This document shows positions 53,525 to 63,933 of a stretch of DNA of 64,000 nt, piece after piece (the first letter of the stretch is position 1; every line of letters begins with the position of its first letter). This DNA is from Halalkalicoccus tibetensis. GTDB lineage: Archaea; Halobacteriota; Halobacteria; Halobacteriales; Halalkalicoccaceae. The DNA lies in contig NZ_JBBMXV010000004.1 of the NCBI RefSeq assembly GCF_037996645.1, positions 85,683 to 149,682 on the forward strand, read 5' to 3'. Under the pieces are notes generated by a model. It worked only from the letters and a program-made list of their open reading frames with translations. It did no database searches and had not been told where the DNA came from. The translations under genes and the position numbers were made by a program.

Positions 53525-54373
53525 ATGATCGGACGCAGCGTGCTGTTCACGCCGGGCGACCGTCCCGAAATGCTTCGCAAGGCACCCGCGGCGGGCGCGG
53601 ACGTGGTCGTTTTCGACCTCGAGGACGCCGTCGCCCCCGGCCGGAAGGCCGAGGCCCGCGAGGCGGTCGCCGAGGTCCTGTCGGATCCGGAGTTCGATCC
53701 CGCCTGCGAGGTCCGCGTGCGGGTCAACCCCGAGTTCGAGAACGACCTCGCGATCCTCGACCGCACCCGGCCCGACGGCCTCATGCTGCCGAAGGCGGCG
53801 AGCGGGGCGGACGTCGCGGCGCTCGACGAACGGGTCCGCGAGCACGGCGACTCGCTTCCCGTCATCGCGTTGATCGAGAGCGCCCGGGGCGTGCTCGCGG
53901 CGCCCGAGATCGCCGCCTACGAGGCGACCGACGCGCTCGCCTTCGGTGCCGAGGACCTCGCGGCGGACATCGGGGCCACTCGGAGCGAGGAGGGGACGGA
54001 GGTGCTCTACGCCCGCGAGCGCGTCGTGATCGCCGCGAGCGCCGCCGGCTGTGGGGCGGTCGACACCGTCTACACCGCGATCGAGGACCGGGAGGGGCTC
54101 GCCGAGGAGACCCGGTTCGCCGCCGGACTGGGCTACGACGGCAAGATGGCGATCCACCCCGCTCAGGTCGGTCCCATCAACCAGGCCTTCTCGCCCGATC
54201 CGGAGGACGTCGAGTGGGCGAAGCGCGTCCTCGAGGCCCGCGAGCGGGCCGAACGCGAGGGACGGGGCGTCTTCCGGGTCGACGGCGAGATGATCGACGC
54301 GCCGTTGGTCGCCCGTGCCGAGCAGGTCCTCGAGCGTGTCCGCCTCGCCGAGGGCGATCACGGGAGCCGCTAA
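53525..54373 (+). CDS. HpcH/HpaI aldolase, citrate lyase beta (CitE)-like
   Basis: 282 residues from the ATG at 53525. SVLFTPGDRPEMLRKAPAAG, VVFDLEDAVAPGRKAEARE (with the metal-binding acidic residues), VRVNPEF, GLMLPKAASGADV, ALIESARGVLAAPEI and AFGAEDLAADIGATRS are the conserved motifs; GKMAIHPAQVGPINQAF closes the active site. Enzymes of this type cleave malyl-CoA, methylmalyl-CoA or citramalyl-CoA. In haloarchaea with the methylaspartate cycle a CitE homologue is the beta-methylmalyl-CoA lyase. The Mg-coordinating residues are complete. Confidence 0.9.
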   Translation: MIGRSVLFTPGDRPEMLRKAPAAGADVVVFDLEDAVAPGRKAEAREAVAEVLSDPEFDPACEVRVRVNPEFENDLAILDRTRPDGLMLPKAASGADVAALDERVREHGDSLPVIALIESARGVLAAPEIAAYEATDALAFGAEDLAADIGATRSEEGTEVLYARERVVIAASAAGCGAVDTVYTAIEDREGLAEETRFAAGLGYDGKMAIHPAQVGPINQAFSPDPEDVEWAKRVLEARERAEREGRGVFRVDGEMIDAPLVARAEQVLERVRLAEGDHGSR

Positions 54374-54430
54374 ACAGCTTCGAGGTCTGCTCCGGCATGC
54401 TTAACATCGCGCTGGGAGTGATGATAGACC

Positions 54431-55687
54431 ATGGCCGAGCAGACGAACCCGTTCGAGAGCTTACAGGAGCAGATCGACGACGCCGCCGCCTACCTCGACC
54501 TCGGGGAGGACGTGCTCGGCCGGCTGAAACATCCCGAACGCGTCCTCGAGACGAACCTCTCGGTCGAGCTCGACGACGGATCGCTCGGGCGCTTTCGGGC
54601 CTTCCGCTCGCAGTTCAACGGCGATCGCGGCCCGTACAAGGGCGGAATCAGATACCACCCGGACGTCTCCCGGGACGAGGTGAAGGCCCTCTCGGGATGG
54701 ATGGTCTACAAGACCGCGATCGTTGGCATCCCCTACGGCGGCGGCAAGGGCGGGATTGTCATCGATCCCCGCGAGTACTCCGAGGCCGAACTCGAGCGGA
54801 TCACACGGGCCTTCGCGACCGAACTACGCCCCTTTATCGGCGAGGATCGGGACATCCCCGCGCCGGACGTCAACACCGGCCAGCGCGAGATGAACTGGCT
54901 GAAGGACACCTACGAGACCCTGGAGAACACCACCGAACCCGGCGTCGTCACCGGGAAGGCCATCGAGAGCGGCGGCAGCGAGGGCCGTGTCGAGGCGACG
55001 GGACGCTCGACGATGCTCACCGCCCGCGAGGCGTTCGACTACCTCGGCCGGGACGTCGCGGACGCGACCGTCGCGGTCCAGGGCTACGGCAACGCCGGCT
55101 GGGTCGCCGCGAACCTCTTGGAGAAGCAGGGCGCGACGATCGTCGCCGTCAGCGACTCCTCGGGGGCGATCCACAGCGAGTCGGGCCTCGACACCCGAGC
55201 GGTGCGCGAGCACAAGGACGAAACCGGCAGCGTCTCGGGTTTCGAGGGCGCCGACGAGGAGTTCTCGGGCGAGGAGCTGCTGACGCTGGACGTCGACCTG
55301 CTCGTGCCCGCGGCCCTCGAAAACGCCATCGACGAGGAGCTCGCCCGCGAGGTCGGGGCCGACGTGATCGTCGAGGCCGCCAACGGCCCGCTGACGCCGC
55401 GGGCCGACGACGTGCTGACCGACCGCGACGTGGCGGTCTTCCCCGACATCCTCGCGAACGCCGGCGGCGTCACGGTGAGCTACTTCGAGTGGGTCCAGAA
55501 CCGCCAGCGCTTCTACTGGGACGAGGAGCGCGTGAACGACGAGCTCGAGACCGTCATCGTGAACGCGTTCGATGACCTCGTCCAGACCTACGAGACCCAC
55601 GACGTGCCGAGCTTCCGCATCGCCGCCTACGTCGTCGCCATCGACCGGGTCGCGCAGGCCTTCGAGGAGGGCGGCACCTTCCCCTGA
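54431..55687 (+). CDS. gdhA: Glutamate dehydrogenase (Glu/Leu/Phe/Val family)
   Basis: Interconverts glutamate and 2-oxoglutarate with ammonia. 418 residues. [20 protein letters not shown] and [20 protein letters not shown] hold the substrate Lys residues, [20 protein letters not shown] the catalytic Asp region, and [20 protein letters not shown] the cofactor loop; [15 protein letters not shown] and [20 protein letters not shown] finish the signature. The haloarchaeal paralogues differ in cofactor use, and the sequence does not decide NAD or NADP. It follows the CitE-like lyase by 57 bases in the same direction. Confidence 0.93.
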   Translation: MAEQTNPFESLQEQIDDAAAYLDLGEDVLGRLKHPERVLETNLSVELDDGSLGRFRAFRSQFNGDRGPYKGGIRYHPDVSRDEVKALSGWMVYKTAIVGIPYGGGKGGIVIDPREYSEAELERITRAFATELRPFIGEDRDIPAPDVNTGQREMNWLKDTYETLENTTEPGVVTGKAIESGGSEGRVEATGRSTMLTAREAFDYLGRDVADATVAVQGYGNAGWVAANLLEKQGATIVAVSDSSGAIHSESGLDTRAVREHKDETGSVSGFEGADEEFSGEELLTLDVDLLVPAALENAIDEELAREVGADVIVEAANGPLTPRADDVLTDRDVAVFPDILANAGGVTVSYFEWVQNRQRFYWDEERVNDELETVIVNAFDDLVQTYETHDVPSFRIAAYVVAIDRVAQAFEEGGTFP

Positions 55688-55695
55688 AAGCCCTC

Positions 55696-55934
55696 AGAAT
55701 CGACTGGCGTCGATTCTTCGCCCTTTTCATTTCCAAGAAAAGACCACGACTGGTCTTTTCGGGTCCAGAAAATCGCGAAGCGATTTTCGAGACCACCAGG
55801 CCGCGTTGCGAGGGGTTCGGATCCGAACCCCTCGCTGGGGACGCCAGCCCTTCCCCGTCCCGCGCGTGCGGCCGCCGAGGTGGCGGCCGCACTCGCGCCG
55901 GCCACCGCACCGCGCGATCGGTTCGGATCGAACC
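55696..55934. repeat. Array of six perfect hairpins after gdhA
   Basis: Six perfect inverted repeats follow one another. H1 55696-55717 (AGAATCGAC, loop TGGC). H2 55737-55760 (GAAAAGACCA, loop CGAC). H3 55768-55788 (GAAAATCGC, loop GAA). H4 55808-55835, a continuous 28-bp palindrome with half GCGAGGGGTTCGGA. H5 55866-55892 (GTGCGGCCGCC, loop GAGGT). H6 55920-55934 (GGTTCG, loop GAT). Stems differ in sequence, so this is not a repeat of one unit. H1 is followed by CCCTTTTCATTT and may end gdhA transcription; the rest has no evident coding role. The ORFs crossing it are artefacts. Confidence 0.85.
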
Positions 55935-55970
55935 ACAACGAACTAAGCGTCCGGTTTCGTATGGCGCGCC

Positions 55971-56156
55971 ATGGCACGTACGACGCAGGCGACGACGGAC
56001 AAGGGACTGGGATTCGGGCTGCTGTTCGGGCTGCTCGCGGTCGGCGGGGCGCTCGCGATGGTCGCCGCGCCCGTCGACCTCCTCGCGGCGTGGGGGTTCG
56101 CGGCCGCGGTGCTCGCGGGCTGTGTCCTGATCGTCGCCGTCCACGCCTACGCATAG
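55971..56156 (+). CDS. Two-helix membrane protein (probably DUF7525, 61 aa)
   Basis: MARTTQATTDKGLGFGLLFG begins helix 1, then LAAWGFAAAVLAGCVLIVAV is helix 2, ending VHAYA. The pattern DKGLGFxLLFG ... APVDLLAAWGFAAA matches, as I recall, haloarchaeal DUF7525. The start lies about 37 bases behind the last hairpin of the array. Function unknown. Confidence 0.72.
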   Translation: MARTTQATTDKGLGFGLLFGLLAVGGALAMVAAPVDLLAAWGFAAAVLAGCVLIVAVHAYA

Positions 56157-56196
56157 CCGGGAAATCGTTAAGGCCGTCAGCGCCCTACTCCGTGTA

Positions 56197-56421
56197 ATGA
56201 CCGACATCACGGACGAGGACCAGCGCATCGTCGCCTACCTCCGTGACAGCGTCTCGGCCGGCGAGAGCTACTTCCGATCGAAGAACATCGCGGAGGCGCT
56301 CGGCCTCTCCTCGAAGCAGGTCGGCGCGCGGCTCCCCCATCTCGACGAGAAGACCGACGAGGTCGAGATCGAGAAGTGGGGCCGGTCGCGCTCGACCACC
56401 TGGCGAGTCACCCTGAGCTGA
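56197..56421 (+). CDS. DUF7123-like winged-helix protein (74 aa)
   Basis: Small protein with a winged-helix look: DEDQRIVAYLRDSVSAGESY (helix 1), FRSKNIAEALGLSSKQVGAR (helix-turn-helix), LPHLDEKTDEVEIEKWGRSR and STTWRVTLS (wing). I recall it as the haloarchaeal DUF7123 family. Its ending (RSRSTTWRV) is typical. DNA binding is expected from the fold but not shown. It lies 40 bases behind the DUF7525-like gene on the same strand. Confidence 0.8.
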   Translation: MTDITDEDQRIVAYLRDSVSAGESYFRSKNIAEALGLSSKQVGARLPHLDEKTDEVEIEKWGRSRSTTWRVTLS

Positions 56422-56463
56422 CCGATCCAGCGGCTTTTTGATCACCGAGCCCTGCCTCCCTGT

Positions 56464-56895
56464 ATGACTGTCCGTGTCCAACGACGGTTCGAGCTGCCGG
56501 CGACGTGCGAGGAGGTCTGGGAGTTCATCTCGGACCCGGAGCGACGGGCACGGGCCATCAGCGTCGTCTCCGACTACGAGGTCACCGACGAGGCGGGCCG
56601 GGAGGCGATCTGGCACATCGACATCCCGGTCCCGGTGATCCGGAAGGCCGCCCGCGTCGAGACCGAGGATACCGAGCGCGACCCGCCGAGCTACGTCGAG
56701 TTCGTCGGCCGGTCGAGGGTGATGCGCGTCACGGGCCAACACAGCCTCGAGGGGACCGACGACGGCTGCCGGCTCACCAACGAGTTCGTCGTCGACGGCA
56801 AGCTCCCCGGCGTCGAGCGCTTCTTCAAGAAGAACCTCGACTCGGAGCTCGAGAACCTCGAACGCGCGATCCGCGACTACCTCGACCGACGATGA
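56464..56895 (+). CDS. SRPBCC-family (START-like) protein
   Basis: 143-residue hydrophobic-pocket protein of the polyketide cyclase/CoxG type: TVRVQRRFELPATCEEVWEF, ISDPERRARAISVVSDYEVT, VMRVTGQHSLEGTDDGCRLT and the long C-terminal helix FFKKNLDSELENLERAIRDY. Such proteins bind lipids or other hydrophobic ligands; the ligand here is unknown. ATGA overlap with the nitrilase-family gene shows co-translation. Confidence 0.88.
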   Translation: MTVRVQRRFELPATCEEVWEFISDPERRARAISVVSDYEVTDEAGREAIWHIDIPVPVIRKAARVETEDTERDPPSYVEFVGRSRVMRVTGQHSLEGTDDGCRLTNEFVVDGKLPGVERFFKKNLDSELENLERAIRDYLDRR

Positions 56896-57719
56896 AGCTC
56901 GCACTTGCCCAACTCGACATCGAGCACGGCGACGTCGAGGGGAACGTCGAGCGTGCCGCCGAGGCGGTCGAGGAGGCCGCCGGCCGCGGGGCCGATCTGG
57001 TCTGCTTACCCGAGATCTTCAACGTCGGCTACTTCGCGTTCGACGAGTACGCCGGGGCGGCCGAGGGGCTCGCCGGCCCGACGCTCTCGCGGCTCGCCGA
57101 CGCCGCCGCCGACCACGGGGTCGACGTCCTCGCGGGGACGATCGTCGAGGACCTCGCGGCCACCGCCGCGGCACCCGAGACCGCGGACGTCCCGCGGCCC
57201 GCCGACGAGGGGCTCGCGAACACCGCGGTCCTGTTCGACGCCTCGGGCGAGCGCCGGGCCGTCTACCGGAAACACCACCTCTTCGGCTACGAGTCCGACG
57301 AGGCCGAACTGCTGGTCCCCGGCGAGGACCCGACCGGCGGGATCTGCGAGGTCGGCGGGTTCACCGCCGCGATCACGACCTGCTACGACCTGCGCTTTCC
57401 CGAACTGTACCGAGAGCTCGTCGAGCACGGGGTCGACCTCCTGCTCGTGCCGAGCGCGTGGCCCTACCCGCGGATCGAACACTGGACGACGCTCTCGCGG
57501 GCGCGGGCGATCGAGAACCAGTGCTACGTCGCGACGGTCAACGGCAGCGCCGAACACGAGGGCAGTCGGCTGGTCGGCCGTTCGACGGTGTTCGACCCGT
57601 GGGGGACGACCCTCGCGAGCGCGGCCGACGACCCCACGTTCGTGGACTGCGAGATCGAGCCCGACCGCGTCGAGCGGGTCCGCGATGAGTTCCCGGCGCT
57701 CCGGGACCGCCGGCTGTAG
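56892..57719 (+). CDS. Carbon-nitrogen hydrolase (nitrilase superfamily)
   Basis: 275-aa amidase-type enzyme from the ATG at 56892. The catalytic triad is visible: Glu in LVCLPEIFNVGYFAFDE, Lys in AVYRKHHLFGYES, Cys in AAITTCYDLRFPELYRELVE. The C-terminal part (ARAIENQCYVATVNGSAEHE) is typical of omega-amidase/deaminated glutathione amidase relatives (Nit2-like). Hydrolysis of a small amide is expected; the substrate is open. It overlaps the SRPBCC gene by four bases. Confidence 0.9.
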   Translation: MKLALAQLDIEHGDVEGNVERAAEAVEEAAGRGADLVCLPEIFNVGYFAFDEYAGAAEGLAGPTLSRLADAAADHGVDVLAGTIVEDLAATAAAPETADVPRPADEGLANTAVLFDASGERRAVYRKHHLFGYESDEAELLVPGEDPTGGICEVGGFTAAITTCYDLRFPELYRELVEHGVDLLLVPSAWPYPRIEHWTTLSRARAIENQCYVATVNGSAEHEGSRLVGRSTVFDPWGTTLASAADDPTFVDCEIEPDRVERVRDEFPALRDRRL

Positions 57720-58067
57720 GCCATGCTTTAGCGTCCCACGGATCCGTCACTCAACGGACCGATCGAGACACGTTTATAAGGCTCGACGCCCGAGGGACAG
57801 TTGCCCGAGAGCGCTTTTCTCGCTTGACGGCAAACACAAATCCCGGCCGTCGCGCCCCACCGGATCGCTTCGGCGATCCATCTCCCGCCTCGCTTCGCCT
57901 CTACTCACCCCCTAACGCCCCGTTAGCATCACCATACTGATACCTATCGGCGCGGTACGTCTAATCGCTGGTGAGGAACCAGCGCAGTGCCCTATCGGGA
58001 CACGGGGTCTGGCCCGGCCCCGCCTCTGTCCTTTCGGAACTCGAACCCGTGAGCGGGACGCTTCTAC
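57720..58067. ncRNA. Possible structured RNA with own promoter between convergent genes
   Basis: A 348-base stretch between two genes that both end here. On the forward strand GTTTATAAGG (about 57768-57777) is a strong TATA box after an AC-rich BRE (GAGACAC); a transcript would start near 57800. No protein frame follows. Two hairpins are perfect: GGATCGC-TTCG-GCGATCC (57862-57879) with a C(UUCG)G tetraloop and CTAACG-CCC-CGTTAG (57912-57926). This arrangement fits a small non-coding RNA; no known RNA family was recognised. The remaining 57930-58067 has nothing I can name. Confidence 0.4.
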
Positions 58068-59600
<1,533 letters not shown>

Positions 59601-59642
59601 GAACGTTCGGGGGTTTGCGAGGCGAGGGTAAAAAGTTGCCCG

Positions 59643-60440
59643 TCAGTCGGCCCGCCGTTCGATCTCGCCCTTCAGCCCGGTGGCCTCGAACTCGTGGTCG
59701 GGGCGCAGCCGGACGAAGTCGAGGAAGTCACGCGCGGCGAGCAGGTCCTCGACGCTGTAGGCCCGCGCGGCGATCTCGATGGCGCGCTTGCCTCCGAGCA
59801 CCGGTTCGAGCGTCGCGAGCGCGCTCGCGATGTCGTAGGCTCGCGCGGTCGAGCGGCCGTCCTCGCGGACGTTGGTCGCGTCGATGAAGAACAGCTCGTC
59901 GTCCTGGAGCAGGACGTTCTCCGCCCGGAGGTCGCCGTGGGCGAGGTCGTGATCGTGCATGGTCGCGAGCGCGGCGAAGAGCTCGGGCGCGACGGCCTCG
60001 ACCTCCGCGGGCGAGAGCTCGTCGAGGGTCCGGAAGTCGGGGAGATACTCGAGGACGAGCACGCCGAACTCGTCGACGCCGAACGCCTCGATCGGTTCCG
60101 GGGCGTTCAGCCCGATCTCCCGGACCTTCCGCGTGGCCTCGAGCTCGTGCTGGCTCATCTCGAGGGGGTCCTCGAACCGCCCGAAGAACCCCTCCTCGCC
60201 ACGCGAGAAGACCCCGAGGTTGCGCGCGCCGGTGAAGAGCGCGTGGACCAGCGCGTTCTGCGGGCTGATCACCTTCACGAACCACTCCTCGTCGACGACG
60301 CAGGGCGTCGAGAGCCAGTTGTCGGCCTCGAGCACCGAGATGTGGACGCTCTCGCGGTCGTAGCGCTCGGCGAGCTCGCGGCCGATCCGCTCGAGCTGTG
60401 GCTCGTCGACGCGTCCACGGATCAACCGACGGAACTCCAT
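59643..60440 (-). CDS. RIO1-like protein kinase (265 aa)
   Basis: Predicted atypical serine kinase/ATPase. An N-terminal segment of about 45 residues (RRLIRGRVDEPQLERIGREL) precedes the RIO fold. WFVKVISPQ gives the ATP-binding Lys, FEDPLEMSQHELEATRKVRE the alphaC Glu, VLVLEYLPDFRTL the hinge, AHGDLRAENVLL the catalytic loop (Asp, Asn) and LFFIDATNV the metal Asp. These are RIO rather than eukaryotic-type kinase motifs. RIO proteins usually act in ribosome maturation; whether this longer haloarchaeal form does is not known. Confidence 0.85.
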   Translation of the reverse strand: MEFRRLIRGRVDEPQLERIGRELAERYDRESVHISVLEADNWLSTPCVVDEEWFVKVISPQNALVHALFTGARNLGVFSRGEEGFFGRFEDPLEMSQHELEATRKVREIGLNAPEPIEAFGVDEFGVLVLEYLPDFRTLDELSPAEVEAVAPELFAALATMHDHDLAHGDLRAENVLLQDDELFFIDATNVREDGRSTARAYDIASALATLEPVLGGKRAIEIAARAYSVEDLLAARDFLDFVRLRPDHEFEATGLKGEIERRAD

Positions 60441-60539
60441 TCACCGGGTGGAGGCGCCCGAGAGGTATAGACCCTGCCCTTCCATCGGTCTGTCACGGTC
60501 GTACCCTGTTTTTAAGCCGCCGCTCGCGCAACGTGGGAC

Positions 60540-61682
60540 ATGGACCTCAGGCTCCCCGACGAACACCGGATGATCCGCGATACGGTTCGTGACTTCTGCG
60601 AGGAGGAGATCGAGCCCATCGCCCAGGAGATCGAGGACGAACACCGCTACCCCGAGGAGGTCTTCGACCAGCTCGCGGGGCTCGACGTCATGGGCGTGCC
60701 GATCGCCGAGGACTATGGAGGATTGGGCGGCGACCAGCTCATGTACGCGCTGGTCACCGAGGAGCTGGGGCGGGTCTCGGGCTCGGTCGGGCTCTCGTAT
60801 GCCGCCCACGTCAGCCTCGCCTCGAAGCCCATCGAGCTGTTCGGCACCGAGGAACAGAAGGAGCGCTGGCTGAAACCGCTCGCGGAGGGCGAGTACGTCG
60901 GCGGGTGGGCGCTCACCGAGCCCGAGAGCGGGTCGGACGCCTCGAACATGAGCACGACCGCAGAACGCGAGGGCGACGGCTACGTGCTGAACGGCACCAA
61001 GCAGTTCATCACGAACGCATCGGAGGCCGGCTCGATCCTCGTGAAGGCCGTCACCGAGCCCGAGGCGGGCTACGACGGCATCTCCACGTTCATCGTCGAC
61101 CCCCGCGAGGACGACGGCTTCGAGGTGACGACGATCTGGGAGAAGATGGGGCTGAACGCCTCGCCGACCTGTGAGATCCGGTTCGACGACGTCCACCTCC
61201 CCGAGGAGCGCCTCTTAGGGAACGAGGGCGAGGGCTGGGAGCAGACGAAGAAGACCCTCGACGGGGGACGGATCAGTATCGCGGCCCTTTCGGTGGGACT
61301 CGCCCAGGGTGCCTACGAGGCCGCCCACGAGTACAGCACCGAGCGCGAACAGTTCGGACAACCCATCTCGGGGTTCGACGCGGTGCGGGACATGGTGGTC
61401 GGGATGCACCGAAAGACCGAGCGTGCCCGGCTCCTGACCCACGATGCCGCCACGACTTACGACCGGGGCGAGGAGGTCACCCGAAAGAGCGCGCTCGCGA
61501 AGCTCGACGCCAGCGAGGCCTGCCGGGAGGTCGCCGAGGACGCGGTGCAGGTCCTGGGCGGCTACGGCTACACCACCGATTTCGCGCCCCAGCGGTTCTA
61601 CCGCGACGCGAAGCTGATGGAGATCGGCGAGGGGACCAGCGAGATCCAGCACCTCGTGATCGGCCGGGAGATCGGGCTGTAG
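60540..61682 (+). CDS. Acyl-CoA dehydrogenase
   Basis: FAD enzyme that oxidises acyl-CoA to trans-2-enoyl-CoA and hands electrons to ETF. 380 residues, one subunit length. GGWALTEPESGSDASNMSTT and KQFITNASEAGSILVK bind FAD, then FQQPIS-like REQFGQPISGFDAV, QVLGGYGYTTDFAPQRFYRD and the catalytic Glu in KLMEIGEGTSEIQHLVIGRE. TATA-like GTTTTTAAG about 25 bases upstream, leaderless. It fits the same acyl-CoA pathway as the ligase, hydroxyacyl dehydrogenase and thiolase in this window. Confidence 0.94.
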   Translation: MDLRLPDEHRMIRDTVRDFCEEEIEPIAQEIEDEHRYPEEVFDQLAGLDVMGVPIAEDYGGLGGDQLMYALVTEELGRVSGSVGLSYAAHVSLASKPIELFGTEEQKERWLKPLAEGEYVGGWALTEPESGSDASNMSTTAEREGDGYVLNGTKQFITNASEAGSILVKAVTEPEAGYDGISTFIVDPREDDGFEVTTIWEKMGLNASPTCEIRFDDVHLPEERLLGNEGEGWEQTKKTLDGGRISIAALSVGLAQGAYEAAHEYSTEREQFGQPISGFDAVRDMVVGMHRKTERARLLTHDAATTYDRGEEVTRKSALAKLDASEACREVAEDAVQVLGGYGYTTDFAPQRFYRDAKLMEIGEGTSEIQHLVIGREIGL

Positions 61683-61684
61683 TC

Positions 61685-61867
61685 CTACGAATCGGCGTAC
61701 TCCTCGGGGTCGCTCTCGAAGGCTTCCTTGTGGTCCGAACAGCAGAAGTAGTGGACCTCCCCCTGGAACTCGGTCTGGGCCGGGGCGTAGCTCTCGCCGC
61801 CGTACCCCTCTTGCGGGCCGGGGGTCTCCTGTTCGATCTCGTCGTCGCAGACGGAGCAGTCGGTCAT
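61685..61867 (-). CDS. Small TRASH/YHS-like zinc protein (60 aa)
   Basis: MTDCSVCDDEIEQETPGPQE, then EGEVHYFCCSDHKEAFESDP-type end (observed QGEVHYFCCSDHKEAFESDP) and EEYADS. Cys4-x2-Cys7 together with the CCSDH cluster give a treble-clef metal site as in TRASH or YHS domains. From the ATG at 61867 the protein has 60 residues. Acidic and probably a metal sensor or metallochaperone; unproven. Its stop is three bases from the acyl-CoA dehydrogenase stop on the other strand. Confidence 0.75.
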   Translation of the reverse strand: MTDCSVCDDEIEQETPGPQEGYGGESYAPAQTEFQGEVHYFCCSDHKEAFESDPEEYADS

Positions 61868-61989
61868 CGTGGCGGCTGGTTGCGCGTCCGAGGCCAAAAG
61901 CCATCGGCACGCGAGTGCCAGCGGACCGTGGGGCCGTCCCTCGCCGGGTTCGAGGGATACATACCCCCCGCGTTCGTCGCCATCGGTAG

Positions 61990-63900
61990 ATGGGAGCGAA
62001 CGACGAGAGCGTCTTCGACGTCTACCGCGACCGGGTCGACCGGCCGCTCGCCCGGCTCTTTCGCGTCTACGGCCGCCCGGAGGTCGAGTGGTTCGCGCTG
62101 GGCATGGCCGCGAACGTCGTCGCCCGGGTCGCGAGCCTCCTCCCCCCGTTGATCCTCGGAATCGCCATTGATTCGATCTTCGTCGATACCGAGCCCTTCA
62201 CCTTGCCCGTGGTTCCCGACGCGTGGCTGCCCGCCACCCAATCGGGCCAGTTCTGGTTCTCCGCCGCGATAATCGCGGGCGCCTTCCTCACCACCGCGGT
62301 GTTCACCTGGATCTACGGCACCGCCGCGAACGTCTTCGCCCACCGGGTAATGCACGCGGTCAGGACCGACAGCTTCGAGCGGATGCAGCGCCTCGACATG
62401 CCCTTCTTCGACGACAAGCAGACCGGCGAGGTGATGAGTGTGCTCAACAACGACGCCTCGAACCTCGAGGTCTTCCTCGACGACGCCCTTCAGAACTCCT
62501 CGCGACTGGGCGTGATGCTCGTCGGGATCGCGGCCGTGCTCTTCTATCTCAACGCCCAACTCGCCTTCGTCACCCTGATCGCGATCCCCGCGATGGTGCT
62601 GTTCACGGTCTGGTTCATGCGGGCCGTCGAGCCGATCTACGTCGCCCAGCGCGCGAGCGTCGGCGACCTCAACACCCGCCTCGAGAACAGCCTCGGGGGG
62701 ATCCAGCTCGTCAAGACCGCGAGCACCGAGGAGTACGAGACCGAGCGCGTCCGGCGGGCCTCCCGGGAGTACTTCGATCGGACGATGGACGTCATCAAGC
62801 TCAACTACGTCTACCGACCCGGCATGGAGCTGCTCGCGGGGGTCGCGTTCGCCGCCACGTTCGTCGTCGGCGGGATCTGGCTGTTCTCGGGGGCGCCGGG
62901 TCCCTTCACCGGCGAGCTCACCGTTGGAACGTTCGTCACGTTCCTGCTGATGACCCAGCGCTTCGTCACGCCGCTCGCGGAGGTCTCGAACATCATCGAC
63001 CAGTACGAGAACGCGAAGGCCTCGAGCGAGCGGGTGTTCGGGCTGATGGACATCCCCGTTCGGATCACCGACGCGCCCGACGCCGTCGCGCTCGAGGAGC
63101 CCGAGGGCCGCGTCGAGTACCGCCACGTCGACTTCGCGTACCCCGAGAACGCGCTGGCCGCGGCCGAAGAGGAGGACTCGGGCGAGCGGGTGCTCCACGA
63201 CGTCGACTTCGAGGCCGAGGCGGGCGACACCGTCGCGCTGGTCGGTCCGACGGGCGCGGGCAAGTCGACCCTTCTCAAGCTCCTTCTTCGCCTTTATGAC
63301 GTGAACCGCGGGGAGATCCGCGTCGACGGCCACGACGTCCGCGAGCTGACCCTCTCGAGCCTGCGGGGCGCGACCGGCTACGTCGGCCAGGACGCCTACC
63401 TCTTCGACGGTAGCGTCGCCGACAACGTCCGGTACGGGAACTTCGACGCGAGCGAGCGGCGGGTGAGGGAGGCCGCCGAGGCCGCGGAGGCCGACGAGTT
63501 CATCCGGGACCTCCCGGAGGGCTACGACACCCGGATCGGGGAACGGGGCGTGAAGCTCTCCGGGGGCCAACAACAGCGCCTCTCGATCGCGCGGACGATC
63601 CTGCAGGACCCCGAGATCCTGATCCTCGACGAGGCGACCAGCGACGTCGACACCGAGACCGAGCGGCTGATCCAGGAGAGCCTCGACCGCCTGACCGCCG
63701 AACGCACGACCTTCGCCATCGCCCATCGACTCTCGACGGTGAAGGGCGCGGATACGATCCTCGTGATCGAGGACGGCCGGATCACCGAGCGGGGGACCCA
63801 CGAGGAGCTCCTCTCGGAGGGCGGGACCTACGCGACCCTCTGGGGCGTGCAGGCCGGCGAGGTCGAGATGGTCCCCGATTCGGGCAGCTCTGAGGACTGA
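61990..63900 (+). CDS. ABC exporter, fused permease and ATPase
   Basis: 636-aa half transporter of the MsbA/type IV exporter family. The first 320 residues contain the six-helix membrane domain (VARVASLLPPLILGIAIDSI; PFFDDKQTGEVMSVLNNDAS is the conserved coupling region). The ATPase has Walker A VGPTGAGKST, Q-loop GYVGQDAYLFDG, signature LSGGQQQRLSIAR, Walker B ILILDEATSDVD and H-loop IAHRLST. It works as a homodimer or with another half; lipid or drug export are typical. A hairpin follows at 63934. Confidence 0.93.
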   Translation: MGANDESVFDVYRDRVDRPLARLFRVYGRPEVEWFALGMAANVVARVASLLPPLILGIAIDSIFVDTEPFTLPVVPDAWLPATQSGQFWFSAAIIAGAFLTTAVFTWIYGTAANVFAHRVMHAVRTDSFERMQRLDMPFFDDKQTGEVMSVLNNDASNLEVFLDDALQNSSRLGVMLVGIAAVLFYLNAQLAFVTLIAIPAMVLFTVWFMRAVEPIYVAQRASVGDLNTRLENSLGGIQLVKTASTEEYETERVRRASREYFDRTMDVIKLNYVYRPGMELLAGVAFAATFVVGGIWLFSGAPGPFTGELTVGTFVTFLLMTQRFVTPLAEVSNIIDQYENAKASSERVFGLMDIPVRITDAPDAVALEEPEGRVEYRHVDFAYPENALAAAEEEDSGERVLHDVDFEAEAGDTVALVGPTGAGKSTLLKLLLRLYDVNRGEIRVDGHDVRELTLSSLRGATGYVGQDAYLFDGSVADNVRYGNFDASERRVREAAEAAEADEFIRDLPEGYDTRIGERGVKLSGGQQQRLSIARTILQDPEILILDEATSDVDTETERLIQESLDRLTAERTTFAIAHRLSTVKGADTILVIEDGRITERGTHEELLSEGGTYATLWGVQAGEVEMVPDSGSSED

Positions 63901-63933
63901 ACGTCGAGGAAAGCGGTGCGGTGGCCGGCGCGA

